A stretch of DNA of 64,000 nt from Candidatus Binatia bacterium (lineage in GTDB: Bacteria > Desulfobacterota > Binatia > Bin18), in NCBI GenBank assembly GCA_951812575.1, contig OX638322.1:3414501-3478500 (forward strand). Reading direction: 5' to 3'. The position numbers and the translations under genes were made by a program. Below the pieces are notes generated by a model. It was not told the DNA's origin. It worked only from the letters and a program-made list of their open reading frames with translations, and did not search any database. Position 1 is the first letter of the stretch; each line of letters opens with the position of its first letter. Shown here piece by piece: positions 27,286-35,039 of this stretch.

Positions 27286-28239
27286 TCAGGCGGCCAACAC
27301 CCGCTCCGGGCCGGCAGGGATAATGCCGCTCGGATTCACTCTCCGAATGGTATAATATGTTCGTTTGATGTGCTCAAAATTTACCGTCTCGGCCACACCG
27401 GGCACGTCATACAGCCGTTTGAGATAGGCCGATAGATTAGGGTAGTCGATAATGCGGCGGATATTGCACTTGAAGAGGCCGTGATAGGCAATATCAAAAC
27501 GAATCAGGGTCACAAACGCCCGCCAATCCGTCTCGGTGAGCCGCTCGCCAAGGAGATAGGACTGTCCCTCTAGCCGTTGTTCCAATTCGTCCAGGCAGGT
27601 GAATACATCATTCACGGCCGCCTCATACGCCGCTTGGCTCACGGCAAATCCAGTCCGGTAGACGCCGTTGTTGAGGCCCTCGTATATCCGCTCGTTCAGG
27701 GCGTCGATCTCGGGTCGCAAATCCGCAGGATAAAAATCGACTGTGGCGTCTCCATAGGCGTCAAAGGCGGTATTGAACATGCGGATGATGTCGGCCGACT
27801 CATTATTGACCATCGTGCTCCGCTGCTTATCCCACAGCACCGGCACGGTCGGGCGGCCGGTAAAATGGGGGTCGGCGCGGGTATAGAGTTCGTGGACGTA
27901 GCGGATATTGAACAGCGGATCGGGAACGGATCCAGGATATTCACCAAAGCTATAGCCCTGGTCGGTGAATTCTGGGATAGCGATCGAAACCGAGATGGCG
28001 TCCTCCAGTTTTTTCAGCTTGCGGTAGAGCAGCGCTCGGCAGGCCCAGGGGCAATTGTAGGCAATATACAGGTGATAGCGCCCCGGCTCGGCCTGAAAGC
28101 CGCCGTCTCCGGTCGGGCCGGGCGAGCCGTCCGGGGTGATCCAATGCCGAAACGTCGATTCCTGACGGACAAAGCGGCCCTGGGCGTCCGTGCGTTTTTT
28201 CATCTGCCAGTCGTCTTCCCATTTCCCGTCTACGAGCAT
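27286..28239 (-). CDS. Xi-class glutathione transferase (glutathionyl-hydroquinone reductase, YqjG/ECM4-like)
   Basis: A 317-residue protein. The N-terminal thioredoxin-like domain carries AYNCPWACRALLYRKLK, with the catalytic cysteine of the NCPWA motif characteristic of xi-class enzymes. The all-alpha C-terminal half has ERLTETDWRAFVTLIRFD. The class reduces glutathionyl-hydroquinones. GGAAGGAGGACTCC precedes the ATG. It lies 29 bp after the MOSC gene, on the same strand, downstream of it. Confidence 0.9.
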   Translation of the reverse strand: MLVDGKWEDDWQMKKRTDAQGRFVRQESTFRHWITPDGSPGPTGDGGFQAEPGRYHLYIAYNCPWACRALLYRKLKKLEDAISVSIAIPEFTDQGYSFGEYPGSVPDPLFNIRYVHELYTRADPHFTGRPTVPVLWDKQRSTMVNNESADIIRMFNTAFDAYGDATVDFYPADLRPEIDALNERIYEGLNNGVYRTGFAVSQAAYEAAVNDVFTCLDELEQRLEGQSYLLGERLTETDWRAFVTLIRFDIAYHGLFKCNIRRIIDYPNLSAYLKRLYDVPGVAETVNFEHIKRTYYTIRRVNPSGIIPAGPERVLAA

Positions 28240-28268
28240 GGAGTCCTCCTTCCGATTGGTCTATCCAC

Positions 28269-29081
28269 TCACGAACGTGACTGTTCTCTTAACACAACCT
28301 CGACCGGCTCCCCCACGGTAAGAGTGCCTGCCGTCCGATGAATAATGTTCTGTCCAAAATAGACTTTCGTGCCGACCCGCCGATAGGTCGCCAGAGTACG
28401 CAGCGGCTCGACGCCGCGTTCGCCCGTCGCCTGGTCGGTGGTGGTGACTGTACATCGCTCACACGGCTTGGCGACATCAAAGGTGAGGGTGTTGATCTGC
28501 ACCTGTTGCCAGCCGTCCTCGGCATACCGGTCGCAGCCGGTGACCACCAGATTGGGGCGGAAACGGTTCATGGGTAGCGGTGTGTCGAGTCGCGCGTTGA
28601 GGTCGTCCAGGGACGCCTCCGAAACGAGCAGCAGCGGATAGCCATCGGAGAAGCCGGTGAATGCCAGGGCTTTTGCATAGCGCGGGTCAACTCGGCGCTC
28701 GAAGGAGTCGGCCATTTTGACCAACCGGACGGATTCCCCCAACCAGTCGGAAAAGAACTGGGCTACGGCGTCGCCCTGATCGACTGCCTCACACCAATCA
28801 CGCCACACCCGCACGCGGCGCGTTGGTCCGACGACACCCGTTGTTGGGATCGAGACCGCCTGTCCCTCGGGTGTTGTAAGGCGTAGCGTGTCAGCCTCAA
28901 GCTGGGGGGTAATCAAGGCCAGGCGAGGATGTTCGCGCTGGGTCACGAACTCGTCGTGCCCGTCAACGATCATCCAGCCACGGTCGTACCGGAGGCCACG
29001 CGCGTCGAGGGTGGCCTGCGCGCGGCGGACCCCCGCGCACGATTTCACGGGATAGATATAGAGCGCGGCCACCGTAATCAT
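28269..29081 (-). CDS. MOSC domain protein (YcbX-like)
   Basis: A 270-residue protein with an N-terminal MOSC beta-barrel domain (ITVAALYIYPVKSCAGV and GLRYDRGWMIVD) and a C-terminal MOSC domain. The latter has MNRFRPNLVVTGC, then CERCTVTTTDQATG, holding the conserved cysteine that binds molybdenum cofactor. YcbX homologues reduce N-hydroxylated compounds with reductase partners, and this protein lacks the C-terminal ferredoxin domain of E. coli YcbX. The ATG at 29081 is chosen, leaving a 7-bp gap after the amidase gene; it has no strong ribosome-binding site. Confidence 0.88.
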   Translation of the reverse strand: MITVAALYIYPVKSCAGVRRAQATLDARGLRYDRGWMIVDGHDEFVTQREHPRLALITPQLEADTLRLTTPEGQAVSIPTTGVVGPTRRVRVWRDWCEAVDQGDAVAQFFSDWLGESVRLVKMADSFERRVDPRYAKALAFTGFSDGYPLLLVSEASLDDLNARLDTPLPMNRFRPNLVVTGCDRYAEDGWQQVQINTLTFDVAKPCERCTVTTTDQATGERGVEPLRTLATYRRVGTKVYFGQNIIHRTAGTLTVGEPVEVVLREQSRS

Positions 29082-29088
29082 GTCGCCT

Positions 29089-30621
29089 CTATGCCTGCGG
29101 CGGGGTGGGTGCGGCAAACACGTTTTTCTCGAATGCGTCCGCGGCGCGTAAGACGGTGGCGTCATCCCCGTGCCGGCCAATCAGCATCATGCCCACCGGT
29201 AAGCCTTCCGAGACCGCGCAGGGAGCTGTCAGCGCGGGATGGCCGGTCACGTCGAACGGACAGGTGTTGTGCAGCATTTCGAGGGCACGCTGCACGTACT
29301 CTTCGCGACTGGCGTCCGGTCCGGGGATTTTGGTGGCTTTCATCGGCAGGGTCGGCATGAGCAATAGATCATACTCTTGCAGGGCGGCATCGTAGGCCGC
29401 TCCCAGAGCACGGGCCATGTTCTGGGCCTTGGCATAATAATGGCCGTGATAGTGCTCCTGCATATAGCGGCCGAGCAGAATGACCATTTTGACGGTTTCC
29501 GACAGGTCGTTTGGACGGGTGAGCCGTCCACGCGCCGCGGCATCAAGCAGGCTGGTGGTATAATGCCCCTTCCAATTCGTCCCCATGCCGCCGCCTTCGA
29601 CCATCAGCAGGGTCGGACCTTCGGTGGCAATACTGTTCCAGACATGCCGGCCATCGCGGTGCCAGGGTAAGGACACGGGTGTGACCGTCGCCCCGAGTTT
29701 CTCAAATGCCTGGGCCGCTTCCCTGACGCTGTCGTCGACGTCCGGTTCTGATACGTCCCAGCCAAAGCCTTCTTCGACAACGCCAATCCGTAGCCCGCCA
29801 ATATCTCCGCTGAGGGTCTGGGTGTAGGCCTGGCCTTGGAGCCCGGCCTGCTGGCGCGGGTCCAGGCCGTCCGGACCGGCCAACACTTCAAGCAGCAGGG
29901 CCGCATCGTGGACGTTGCGCGTCATCGGCCCGGTATGATCCAGCGTGATTTCAATCGGCATGATGCCGGTATACGGAACCAGGCCGTAGGTTGGTTTATG
30001 CCCGTAGATACCACACCATGAGGCCGGCATACGAATCGAACCGCCCTGGTCGCCACCAATCGCCATATCGACCATGCCCGCCGCGACCAGCGCCCCGCTG
30101 CCGCACGAAGAGCCCCCGGTGGTGCGGCTGTGGTTGTGCGGGTTGAGCACCGGACCGGTAGCATTGGTATGACTGCCGCCGGAGAAACACAGATTCTCAC
30201 ACACAGCCTTGCCCACAATGTGACCGCCAGCATCAAGAATACGGGTCACAATAGTGGCGTCGATTTCCGGGGTGTAGCCTTCGAGAATACTGCTGCCGTT
30301 CATCATGGGGACGCCGGCGACACAGACGTTATCCTTGATGGCCAGGGTTTTCCCCGCCAGCAGTCCTGAGGACGCGCCTTTGAGGTCCGTCCGCCAGTAC
30401 CAGGCCCCGAGCGGGTTGTCTTCCGGCTGGGGCCGGTAGCCCGGCGTCCGCGGATAGGAGACAGGCAGGCTCGGCTCGGTAAGCTCATCCAGTCGGGCGT
30501 AGGATTCCAGAACCCCACCCATAAGCCCCTGAAACGACTCCAGGTCGTCATCGGTCAGTTCCAGGCCGTAGCCAGCTGCAATATCGGCGAGGTCATCAGT
30601 GGTCGGGTGTTTGACTGCCAT
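29089..30621 (-). CDS. Amidase signature family hydrolase
   Basis: A 510-residue enzyme with the complete Ser-cisSer-Lys machinery: the lysine in LAIKDNVC, the glycine/serine loop TGGSSCGSGALVAAG, and the nucleophile segment GGDQGGSIRMPASWCGIYG. It hydrolyses amides or esters; a GatA role is unlikely because no gatB or gatC is nearby and the length is that of stand-alone amidases. GGAGACCTCACT precedes the ATG. It is the first gene of the amidase-MOSC-glutathione transferase run on the minus strand. Confidence 0.9.
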   Translation of the reverse strand: MAVKHPTTDDLADIAAGYGLELTDDDLESFQGLMGGVLESYARLDELTEPSLPVSYPRTPGYRPQPEDNPLGAWYWRTDLKGASSGLLAGKTLAIKDNVCVAGVPMMNGSSILEGYTPEIDATIVTRILDAGGHIVGKAVCENLCFSGGSHTNATGPVLNPHNHSRTTGGSSCGSGALVAAGMVDMAIGGDQGGSIRMPASWCGIYGHKPTYGLVPYTGIMPIEITLDHTGPMTRNVHDAALLLEVLAGPDGLDPRQQAGLQGQAYTQTLSGDIGGLRIGVVEEGFGWDVSEPDVDDSVREAAQAFEKLGATVTPVSLPWHRDGRHVWNSIATEGPTLLMVEGGGMGTNWKGHYTTSLLDAAARGRLTRPNDLSETVKMVILLGRYMQEHYHGHYYAKAQNMARALGAAYDAALQEYDLLLMPTLPMKATKIPGPDASREEYVQRALEMLHNTCPFDVTGHPALTAPCAVSEGLPVGMMLIGRHGDDATVLRAADAFEKNVFAAPTPPQA

Positions 30622-30783
30622 AGTGAGGTCTCCTTATCTCTACTTGGTTTCGATATATCCCTCCATAGCATAGGGCCTACAGCCTGGAGAAGATGGAGTG
30701 GTGTTCTCGTTCCGGTCCAGCGTGCTATGTAAGATGACACGAGGCAGGAAGAACGGCCTGAGAACGGTTCCGATCCACAGCGT

Positions 30784-31242
30784 ATGGCAGCCTTTATTCT
30801 TGATATTGGAGACCACGTGGCTCTTCGTGAAGGGTCCATTCTGGATTTAGGCGGAGGATTTCGGGTTGAGGGGCCGGACGCGGGCGAGGTGATTGATATC
30901 TCGGTCGGGATGGACGTGGTGGCCGTTCAATGGGAGCGGGCCCAGTTCCGTGGCTGGTATGACGTTGAAACGCTGTCGCGCCTGGTCCACGTTGATACGC
31001 CCACGGAGGCGTTGTTGCGCCTGTCCCAGGCCGAGATGCTGCACTTTGCCTCAATTCAGGACTTGCTCACCCGGTTGGGATTTGAGGAAGATCAGAAGCA
31101 CGCCTGTCTGCGGCAGGCCCAGCACGGCCATGTGATTGAATTCGACCGCATTACGGGCCAATCGGTTCCCAGCTTTGTCTCCCAGGGAATTCGGGACGGT
31201 TGGTTGCGTACCTACCTGCAAGAAGCCCCTCCATCCTCTTAA
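30784..31242 (+). CDS. Hypothetical protein
   Basis: A 152-residue soluble, acidic protein that I do not recognise, without signal or membrane segments. It contains VVAVQWERAQFRGWYDVETLSRLVHV. It stands alone between two minus-strand groups. The start ATG has no clear ribosome-binding site. Confidence 0.5.
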   Translation: MAAFILDIGDHVALREGSILDLGGGFRVEGPDAGEVIDISVGMDVVAVQWERAQFRGWYDVETLSRLVHVDTPTEALLRLSQAEMLHFASIQDLLTRLGFEEDQKHACLRQAQHGHVIEFDRITGQSVPSFVSQGIRDGWLRTYLQEAPPSS

Positions 31243-31355
31243 TGACGCCTCTCTTCGCGTGCGTCCGCCCAATCCGAAAGAGATGGTTCACTCCTTACAG
31301 GGAAAGGCTTGAGGGTCTATCCATTCTTCCATTGCCTGCTCACCCCGTGTTTCTG

Positions 31356-31496
31356 CTACGTCTTACCTTTCGCCACGGGCTGCAGGGCATGGCTGTAGCG
31401 GTCTTGCTTCGACCTCACCTTGGCCGCGTTTCTCGCCTTGGCGGTTTTCTTCTGCTTCTGGCTACGTTGTTTTGACTTCGGTGACTTGTCGCCCAT
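31356..31496 (-). CDS. Tiny basic Lys/Gln-rich protein
   Basis: A 46-residue open frame that begins MGDKSPKSKQRSQKQKKTAK and ends VAKGKT. This highly basic N-terminus (MGDKSPKSK) is one that I recognise from short conserved hypothetical proteins in several proteobacterial and related genomes. It is easy to miss because of its length. It lies about 50 bp downstream of hflC on the same strand. The basic composition suggests nucleic-acid or ribosome binding (inference). Confidence 0.7.
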   Translation of the reverse strand: MGDKSPKSKQRSQKQKKTAKARNAAKVRSKQDRYSHALQPVAKGKT

Positions 31497-31544
31497 CAAT
31501 GCCCCCGTTCGATTTCCTGTGTTGCGATTTTCTGTGTTGATTAT

Positions 31545-32414
31545 CTATTGGCTGCTCCCTCGTGCCGTGCCCGGACTTTGCAAATATTCCAGCAGCTCTG
31601 AGTCGGAATTGAGGACTAAGGTTGTATCGCTACTCAGGATCTTCTCATACGCCTGGAGCCGACGGGTGAAGGCATAGAATTCCGCATCTTTGCCAAAAGC
31701 GTTAGCATAAATCCCGGTCGCCTCAGCATCGCCTCCCCCTTTGAGTTTTTCACTCGTCTCATACGCCGTGGCAAGGATCACTTCCCGCTCCCGGTCCGCT
31801 ACCGCTCGCAGCTGTTGAGCTTGCTCCTCCCCCTCCGCCCGGTATCGCTTGGCAATGCGTTCCCGCTCCGCCCGCATCCTGGCGAACACGCTGGCCTGCA
31901 CTTCGTCGGGCAGGTCGAGTCGTTTGATGCGAACATCGTTTACCTCAATCCCAAAAGTCTTGGCTGTCTCACGCGTAGCCTTGGTCACGGTTGCCATAAT
32001 CTCTTCACGTTTCTCGCGAATCAGATCGAGGAAATTGTGCGTCGCTATTTCTTGCCGAAGTCGGGCGGCAATAATGTCATCCAAGCGCGCCACTGCTCGT
32101 ATCTGATCTCGTACGCTGCGATAGTATTGGAGGGGGTCTTGAATACGCCAGCGTGAGACATGATCGACGAGGACGCGTTTCTTATCAAGCGTAATGTATT
32201 CGGCCGCACGCGCATCGGTTGTGAGTACGCGCTTCTCAAAACGTACCAGATTCTGGATACCGGGTAGCTTAAAATAGAGTCCCGGCTCTTGGATGATACG
32301 TTTGGGATTGCCAAACTGGACAACCATGCCTCGCTCCCACTCGCCAATGGTGAAGACGGTCTGCGCAGCAACAACGACAAAGACTAATCCCAATCCAACC
32401 AGTAATCGTGTCAT
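31545..32414 (-). CDS. hflC: HflC-type SPFH/band 7 membrane protein
   Basis: A 289-residue protein with one N-terminal transmembrane helix (LLVGLGLVFVVVAAQTVF), then the SPFH domain with GLYFKLPGIQNLVRFEKRVL and DARAAEYITLDKK. The coiled-coil RMRAERERIAKRYRAEGEE follows, then the C-terminal ATGIYANAFGKDAEFYAFTRRLQAYEK, all typical of HflC. With HflK it forms the cage that modulates FtsH. No hflK lies next to it, which is unusual because the two are normally adjacent. GGAGATAGAGG precedes the ATG. A structured repeat element lies 126 bp upstream. Confidence 0.9.
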   Translation of the reverse strand: MTRLLVGLGLVFVVVAAQTVFTIGEWERGMVVQFGNPKRIIQEPGLYFKLPGIQNLVRFEKRVLTTDARAAEYITLDKKRVLVDHVSRWRIQDPLQYYRSVRDQIRAVARLDDIIAARLRQEIATHNFLDLIREKREEIMATVTKATRETAKTFGIEVNDVRIKRLDLPDEVQASVFARMRAERERIAKRYRAEGEEQAQQLRAVADREREVILATAYETSEKLKGGGDAEATGIYANAFGKDAEFYAFTRRLQAYEKILSSDTTLVLNSDSELLEYLQSPGTARGSSQ

Positions 32415-32539
32415 CCTCTATCTCCATCTGATGGGGTGCCCCCTAGGGGATTACCCCCAATGCTCAGGAGGCCGGCGCGTTCTTTCAACAAGAGGGTCGT
32501 TTCGGACAGGTCAGTGACGGACCTCCGCGTTGGGGGAGA

Positions 32540-32706
32540 CGACCCCTCCACGCGGTGAGGCGTCATAAACCGGTCAACGATGGAGGACAGCGACTTAGTG
32601 CGGTGGATAAAGCGTTAAGCGGAGATCGCCCAGGGTTGGCTCATTCACCTTCCTCCTGTGTTGGAGTGCTGTCAAGAGGAGAGTCGACGGACGTCGACGG
32701 ATACGA
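32540..32706 (-). promoter_or_regulatory. Structured noncoding element, copy A (upstream of hflC)
   Basis: This stretch aligns over about 165 bp, with few gaps, to 34264-34430. Both contain an outer CCTCCA/TGGAGG pair enclosing an inner (C)CGGT/ACCG(G) pair, a CTTA/TAAG pair, then the invariant ATCGCCCAGGGTTGGCT, and end with TGTCAAG. Loop and stem positions vary while pairing is kept, so a structured RNA or DNA is likely. On the minus strand it lies 126 bp before hflC. Coding strand and role are not known. Confidence 0.6.
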
Positions 32707-32989
32707 TTTCTATCAGATGCCGGTAGTCTTTCCTTCTCCCTCCTGGCAATGGGAGGAAGATTTATGACCTTCCGAAAAGTCCGGCAAGGGACAGGGTGTC
32801 GAAGGGCCGTCCAGAGGAAGGTCCAATTCTTCGGGTGGAGTAGGGAGGGGACAGCAGACGGGTTTGACCCTGCCTCACAAGGTGAGACAGGGGGACTCTT
32901 ATCTAATCATCGTCCTCGTCGCCATCCCTCTCTTCAAAAGCGACAAGCACGCTCTTACGGAAACGGCTGGACAGCTCCGCCTACCTACC
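32707..32989. other. Noncoding stretch with a near-perfect hairpin
   Basis: No gene is seen between element A and the RRM gene's 3' end. CCCTGCCTCAC at 32868 pairs with GTGAGACAGGG ending at 32892 (one mismatch, AAG loop). There is no T-run on either side, so it may stabilise or terminate the RRM transcript with help. A second small stem, CCTCC/GGGAGG, lies near 32740-32757. Confidence 0.4.
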
Positions 32990-33292
32990 CTACCAACGCC
33001 GCTCGCGACCGCCACCGGACGAGCGATTCCCTCCTGAGCGTGGCTCGCGAGGTTTTGCCTCGTTGACCTTCAAGGCTCGGCCTTGGAACTCATAGCCATC
33101 GAACTGCTTGATGGCCGCTTGGGCTTCGCTTGCGCTCCCCATCTCGACAAACCCAAACCCACGCGAGCGACCCGTGTCTCTATCCATAATGATATTGGCG
33201 GACGTGACGGTCCCGGCCTGACCAAACAAGGTCTCGAGGTCAGGAGTCGTCGTCTCAAAGGAGAGATTACCGATATACAAATTCGTTGCCAT
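32990..33292 (-). CDS. RRM-type RNA-binding protein
   Basis: A 100-residue protein with one RNA-recognition motif: RNP2 NLYIGNLSF and RNP1 RGFGFVEM, followed by a Gly/Arg/Ser-rich tail (SGGNRSSGGGRERRW). This matches the small bacterial Rbp proteins that are often cold-induced RNA chaperones. The ATG at 33292 gives the family start MATNLYIGNL. A terminator-like hairpin sits only about 20 bp upstream, inside the leader, which suggests regulation by attenuation or that it follows an independent small RNA. Confidence 0.9.
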   Translation of the reverse strand: MATNLYIGNLSFETTTPDLETLFGQAGTVTSANIIMDRDTGRSRGFGFVEMGSASEAQAAIKQFDGYEFQGRALKVNEAKPREPRSGGNRSSGGGRERRW

Positions 33293-33312
33293 ACAAACCT
33301 CTATATGAATAC

Positions 33313-33353
33313 AAAAAGGCCCCAAGAGCTACGAGTGCAGTTCCAGGGGCCTT
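33313..33353 (-). terminator. Rho-independent terminator in RRM gene leader
   Basis: On the minus strand AAGGCCCC (33353-33346) pairs perfectly with GGGGCCTT (33323-33316), and a T-run follows at 33317-33313. It lies 20 bp before the RRM start codon. It either ends a transcript made from 33354-33619 or the gene at 33620-34240, or works as an attenuator. Confidence 0.75.
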
Positions 33354-33619
33354 AGCAATCTCGAACTAAACTCAGCGAACAAACAAGGTCGACTACAAGC
33401 TTACCATTAGCAGACTCTTCGTCTGGACACAAGCCACGCAGGAGCCTGGCTCAGCCATGACAATCCGGTCCACGCTGGCGTCCTGATTGGTAGCAGCTCC
33501 TCGGGCCGGTCAAAGTGATTCATCTTCGTTCTTGAGGGATGTACGATAAGGTTGGGGGCAATTCTTACCAGCGTTTCCTTTTCTCTATGCAGCCTCGACG
33601 TGACCGTGGGGGTTCTTGC
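33354..33619 (-). other. 266-bp noncoding stretch, candidate leader or small RNA
   Basis: No convincing open frame lies on either strand. On the minus strand the stretch ends at the terminator above, as expected for a long 5' leader of a cold-shock-type RRM gene or a separate small RNA. It contains the small palindrome GAGCCAGGCTC near 33450. No promoter is clear. Confidence 0.35.
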
Positions 33620-34240
33620 TTAGACGCCCCAGACGAACGAGGTTGCCTCAGCGGGCAGAGGTTGTTCCTTTCGTCTCGTTCCTACAGGAAACGTGGACGA
33701 AGTAGACTGGGCGTATACACGCGGCAGGCCGGTACGGATAAAATTTGGATCAAGATCGAGATACGCGCAGATACTCTCAAAGGCGTATAAGTGGTCCGTA
33801 TCCCGTGCCCAAATCCACTCTTGGACCTCGCCGAACAACCGTTGCTCCCGCCGCGTGTGGGCCTGGCAATATCTGTGGTAGGTATGGACTGCTTCCTTGA
33901 GGACTGCCAGTAACAGGCGCCGCTCTCCGGTCCACGCCGCCAGCGATTCCCGAGCCGGGCGAGCAAACTGGTCTGGTGTTAAGATGTCCTGCTCCCATGG
34001 GGAGCGCTTCAAGCTCCTCGCACTTGGAGAACCCGTGGAACCTTGGTCAGAGGGTGGACTAGAGACAAACGTGCTGTTTGGGACGAGTTTGATTGTATCG
34101 GTAGCCGCGGCAAGAGTCGGCTCCTCGTCGATGTTGTATCCCTGCGGCGGCTTTCCTTCGTTGCCGTCCACGTCTGGAGGAATAGTGGAGCCGGATTCTT
34201 TCAGTAATATATCCACTTTGGGCAGAGAGTCTTCTGACAC
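33620..34240 (-). CDS. Conserved hypothetical protein
   Basis: A 206-residue protein. The first about 90 residues are Ser/Pro/Thr-rich and look disordered. The C-terminal part from about 95 has LLLAVLKEAVHTYHRYCQ, RLFGEVQEWIWARD and FESICAYLDLDPNFIRTGL, a pattern that I associate with an uncharacterised family found in deltaproteobacterial and metagenomic genomes. The start is GTG preceded by AAGGAGCTCC. Element B lies 24 bp upstream. Confidence 0.65.
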   Translation of the reverse strand: MSEDSLPKVDILLKESGSTIPPDVDGNEGKPPQGYNIDEEPTLAAATDTIKLVPNSTFVSSPPSDQGSTGSPSARSLKRSPWEQDILTPDQFARPARESLAAWTGERRLLLAVLKEAVHTYHRYCQAHTRREQRLFGEVQEWIWARDTDHLYAFESICAYLDLDPNFIRTGLPRVYAQSTSSTFPVGTRRKEQPLPAEATSFVWGV

Positions 34241-34263
34241 AACCGGAGCTCCTTGTCGAGAAA

Positions 34264-34430
34264 AGGGACACCTCCACCCGGTGAGGGGTCAAAAACCGGT
34301 CAACAATGGAGGATGGCTGCTTAGTGTGACGGGAAAATAAGCCGGGATCGCCCAGGGTTGGCTTACCCACTCTCCGCCTATGCCGGAGTGGTGTCAAGGG
34401 TAGGGCTGGCGAAGGCTGACGGATAGGAAC
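34264..34430 (-). promoter_or_regulatory. Structured noncoding element, copy B
   Basis: The second copy of the element at 32540-32706, in the same orientation. CCTCCA at 34271 pairs with TGGAGG at 34307, with CCGGT/ACCGG inside. GCTTA/TAAGC forms a second stem, ATCGCCCAGGGTTGGCT is invariant, and CCACTC/GAGTGG forms a third. On the minus strand it ends 24 bp before the GTG of the 206-residue protein, within its 5' leader. Confidence 0.6.
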
Positions 34431-34476
34431 AGGTTAAGAGATCGGGGCTATGCCAGCAGCAAATCTGTGGCGCAAT

Positions 34477-34800
34477 TCATTCGTTACCCCCTAGAGCATG
34501 AAATCTCTCTACATGTTGCTGAAGATTCTCTGCCCGCGTGATTTCATACTCTCCTAACCAGAGCGTCGAGATAAACCAGGGATTACCGGGAACATCCTGC
34601 GGAACGTCATGCGCCCGTTGATACTGGTCATTCTGATAGCGCGCGACCCCCCGATTGGAGTATGCGACAAGAGATTTCGCCGGATGGCCTCGACCGTCTT
34701 AACGACCCGGGCATCCCTCGGAGGTAACACACCGAAAGTCACCAGTCCGAGCAGGCTGAGTCTTCTGGGGCGTATTGGCCTCTTAGGGGAAGCAGGCCAG
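34477..34800 (-). pseudogene. Glycoside hydrolase family 15 C-terminal remnant, frameshifted
   Basis: The minus strand encodes the end of a GH15 (glucoamylase-type) enzyme in two frames. SLLGLVTFGVLPPRDARVVKTVEAIRRN and TPIGG are in one frame. VARYQNDQYQRAHDVPQDVPG and NPWFISTLWLGEYEIT are in the next, ending at the TGA near 34477. The switch is at a run of six G (34648-34653 region). A seventh G would restore the family motif IGGVARYQND. The rest of the several-hundred-residue enzyme is missing, since tRNA-Ala begins just upstream. It is therefore a truncated, disabled remnant; the frameshift alone could be a sequencing error. Confidence 0.75.
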
Positions 34801-34826
34801 AAGCGTCCACTGTTTGAGAAGAAAAG

Positions 34827-34899
<73 letters not shown>

Positions 34900-34982
34900 A
34901 CAGGAAAGATATCTGGCAGGTCGGATGGGTAGGGGGCTGCCAGAAGGATTCTAAACAGGCTAGCAGTCGCTTTTAGGCTTTG

Positions 34983-35005
34983 CAAGGGTGAACAAAGTAC
35001 CCTTG
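34983..35005. repeat. Perfect inverted repeat between tonB and tRNA-Ala
   Basis: CAAGGGT and ACCCTTG form a 7-bp stem with a nine-base loop. It lies 35 bp past the tonB stop, so it may be a weak terminator for that gene; there is no T-run. Confidence 0.4.
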
Positions 35006-35039
35006 GAAGTGGAATTTGAGGGCGCTTTTGGAAGAAAGG

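Noticed and set aside
29089-30621. Amidase as GatA of the tRNA-dependent amidotransferase
   Set aside because: No gatB or gatC nearby, and asnS in this window makes the Asn route less needed; context fits a stand-alone amidase.
31200-31475. Plus-strand 91-residue frame
   Set aside because: It overlies the more convincing minus-strand basic small gene and has no recognisable features.
33354-33619. tmRNA or 6S RNA before the RRM gene
   Set aside because: No tmRNA tag frame, acceptor stem or T-arm is seen, and no long 6S-type paired rod is evident by eye.
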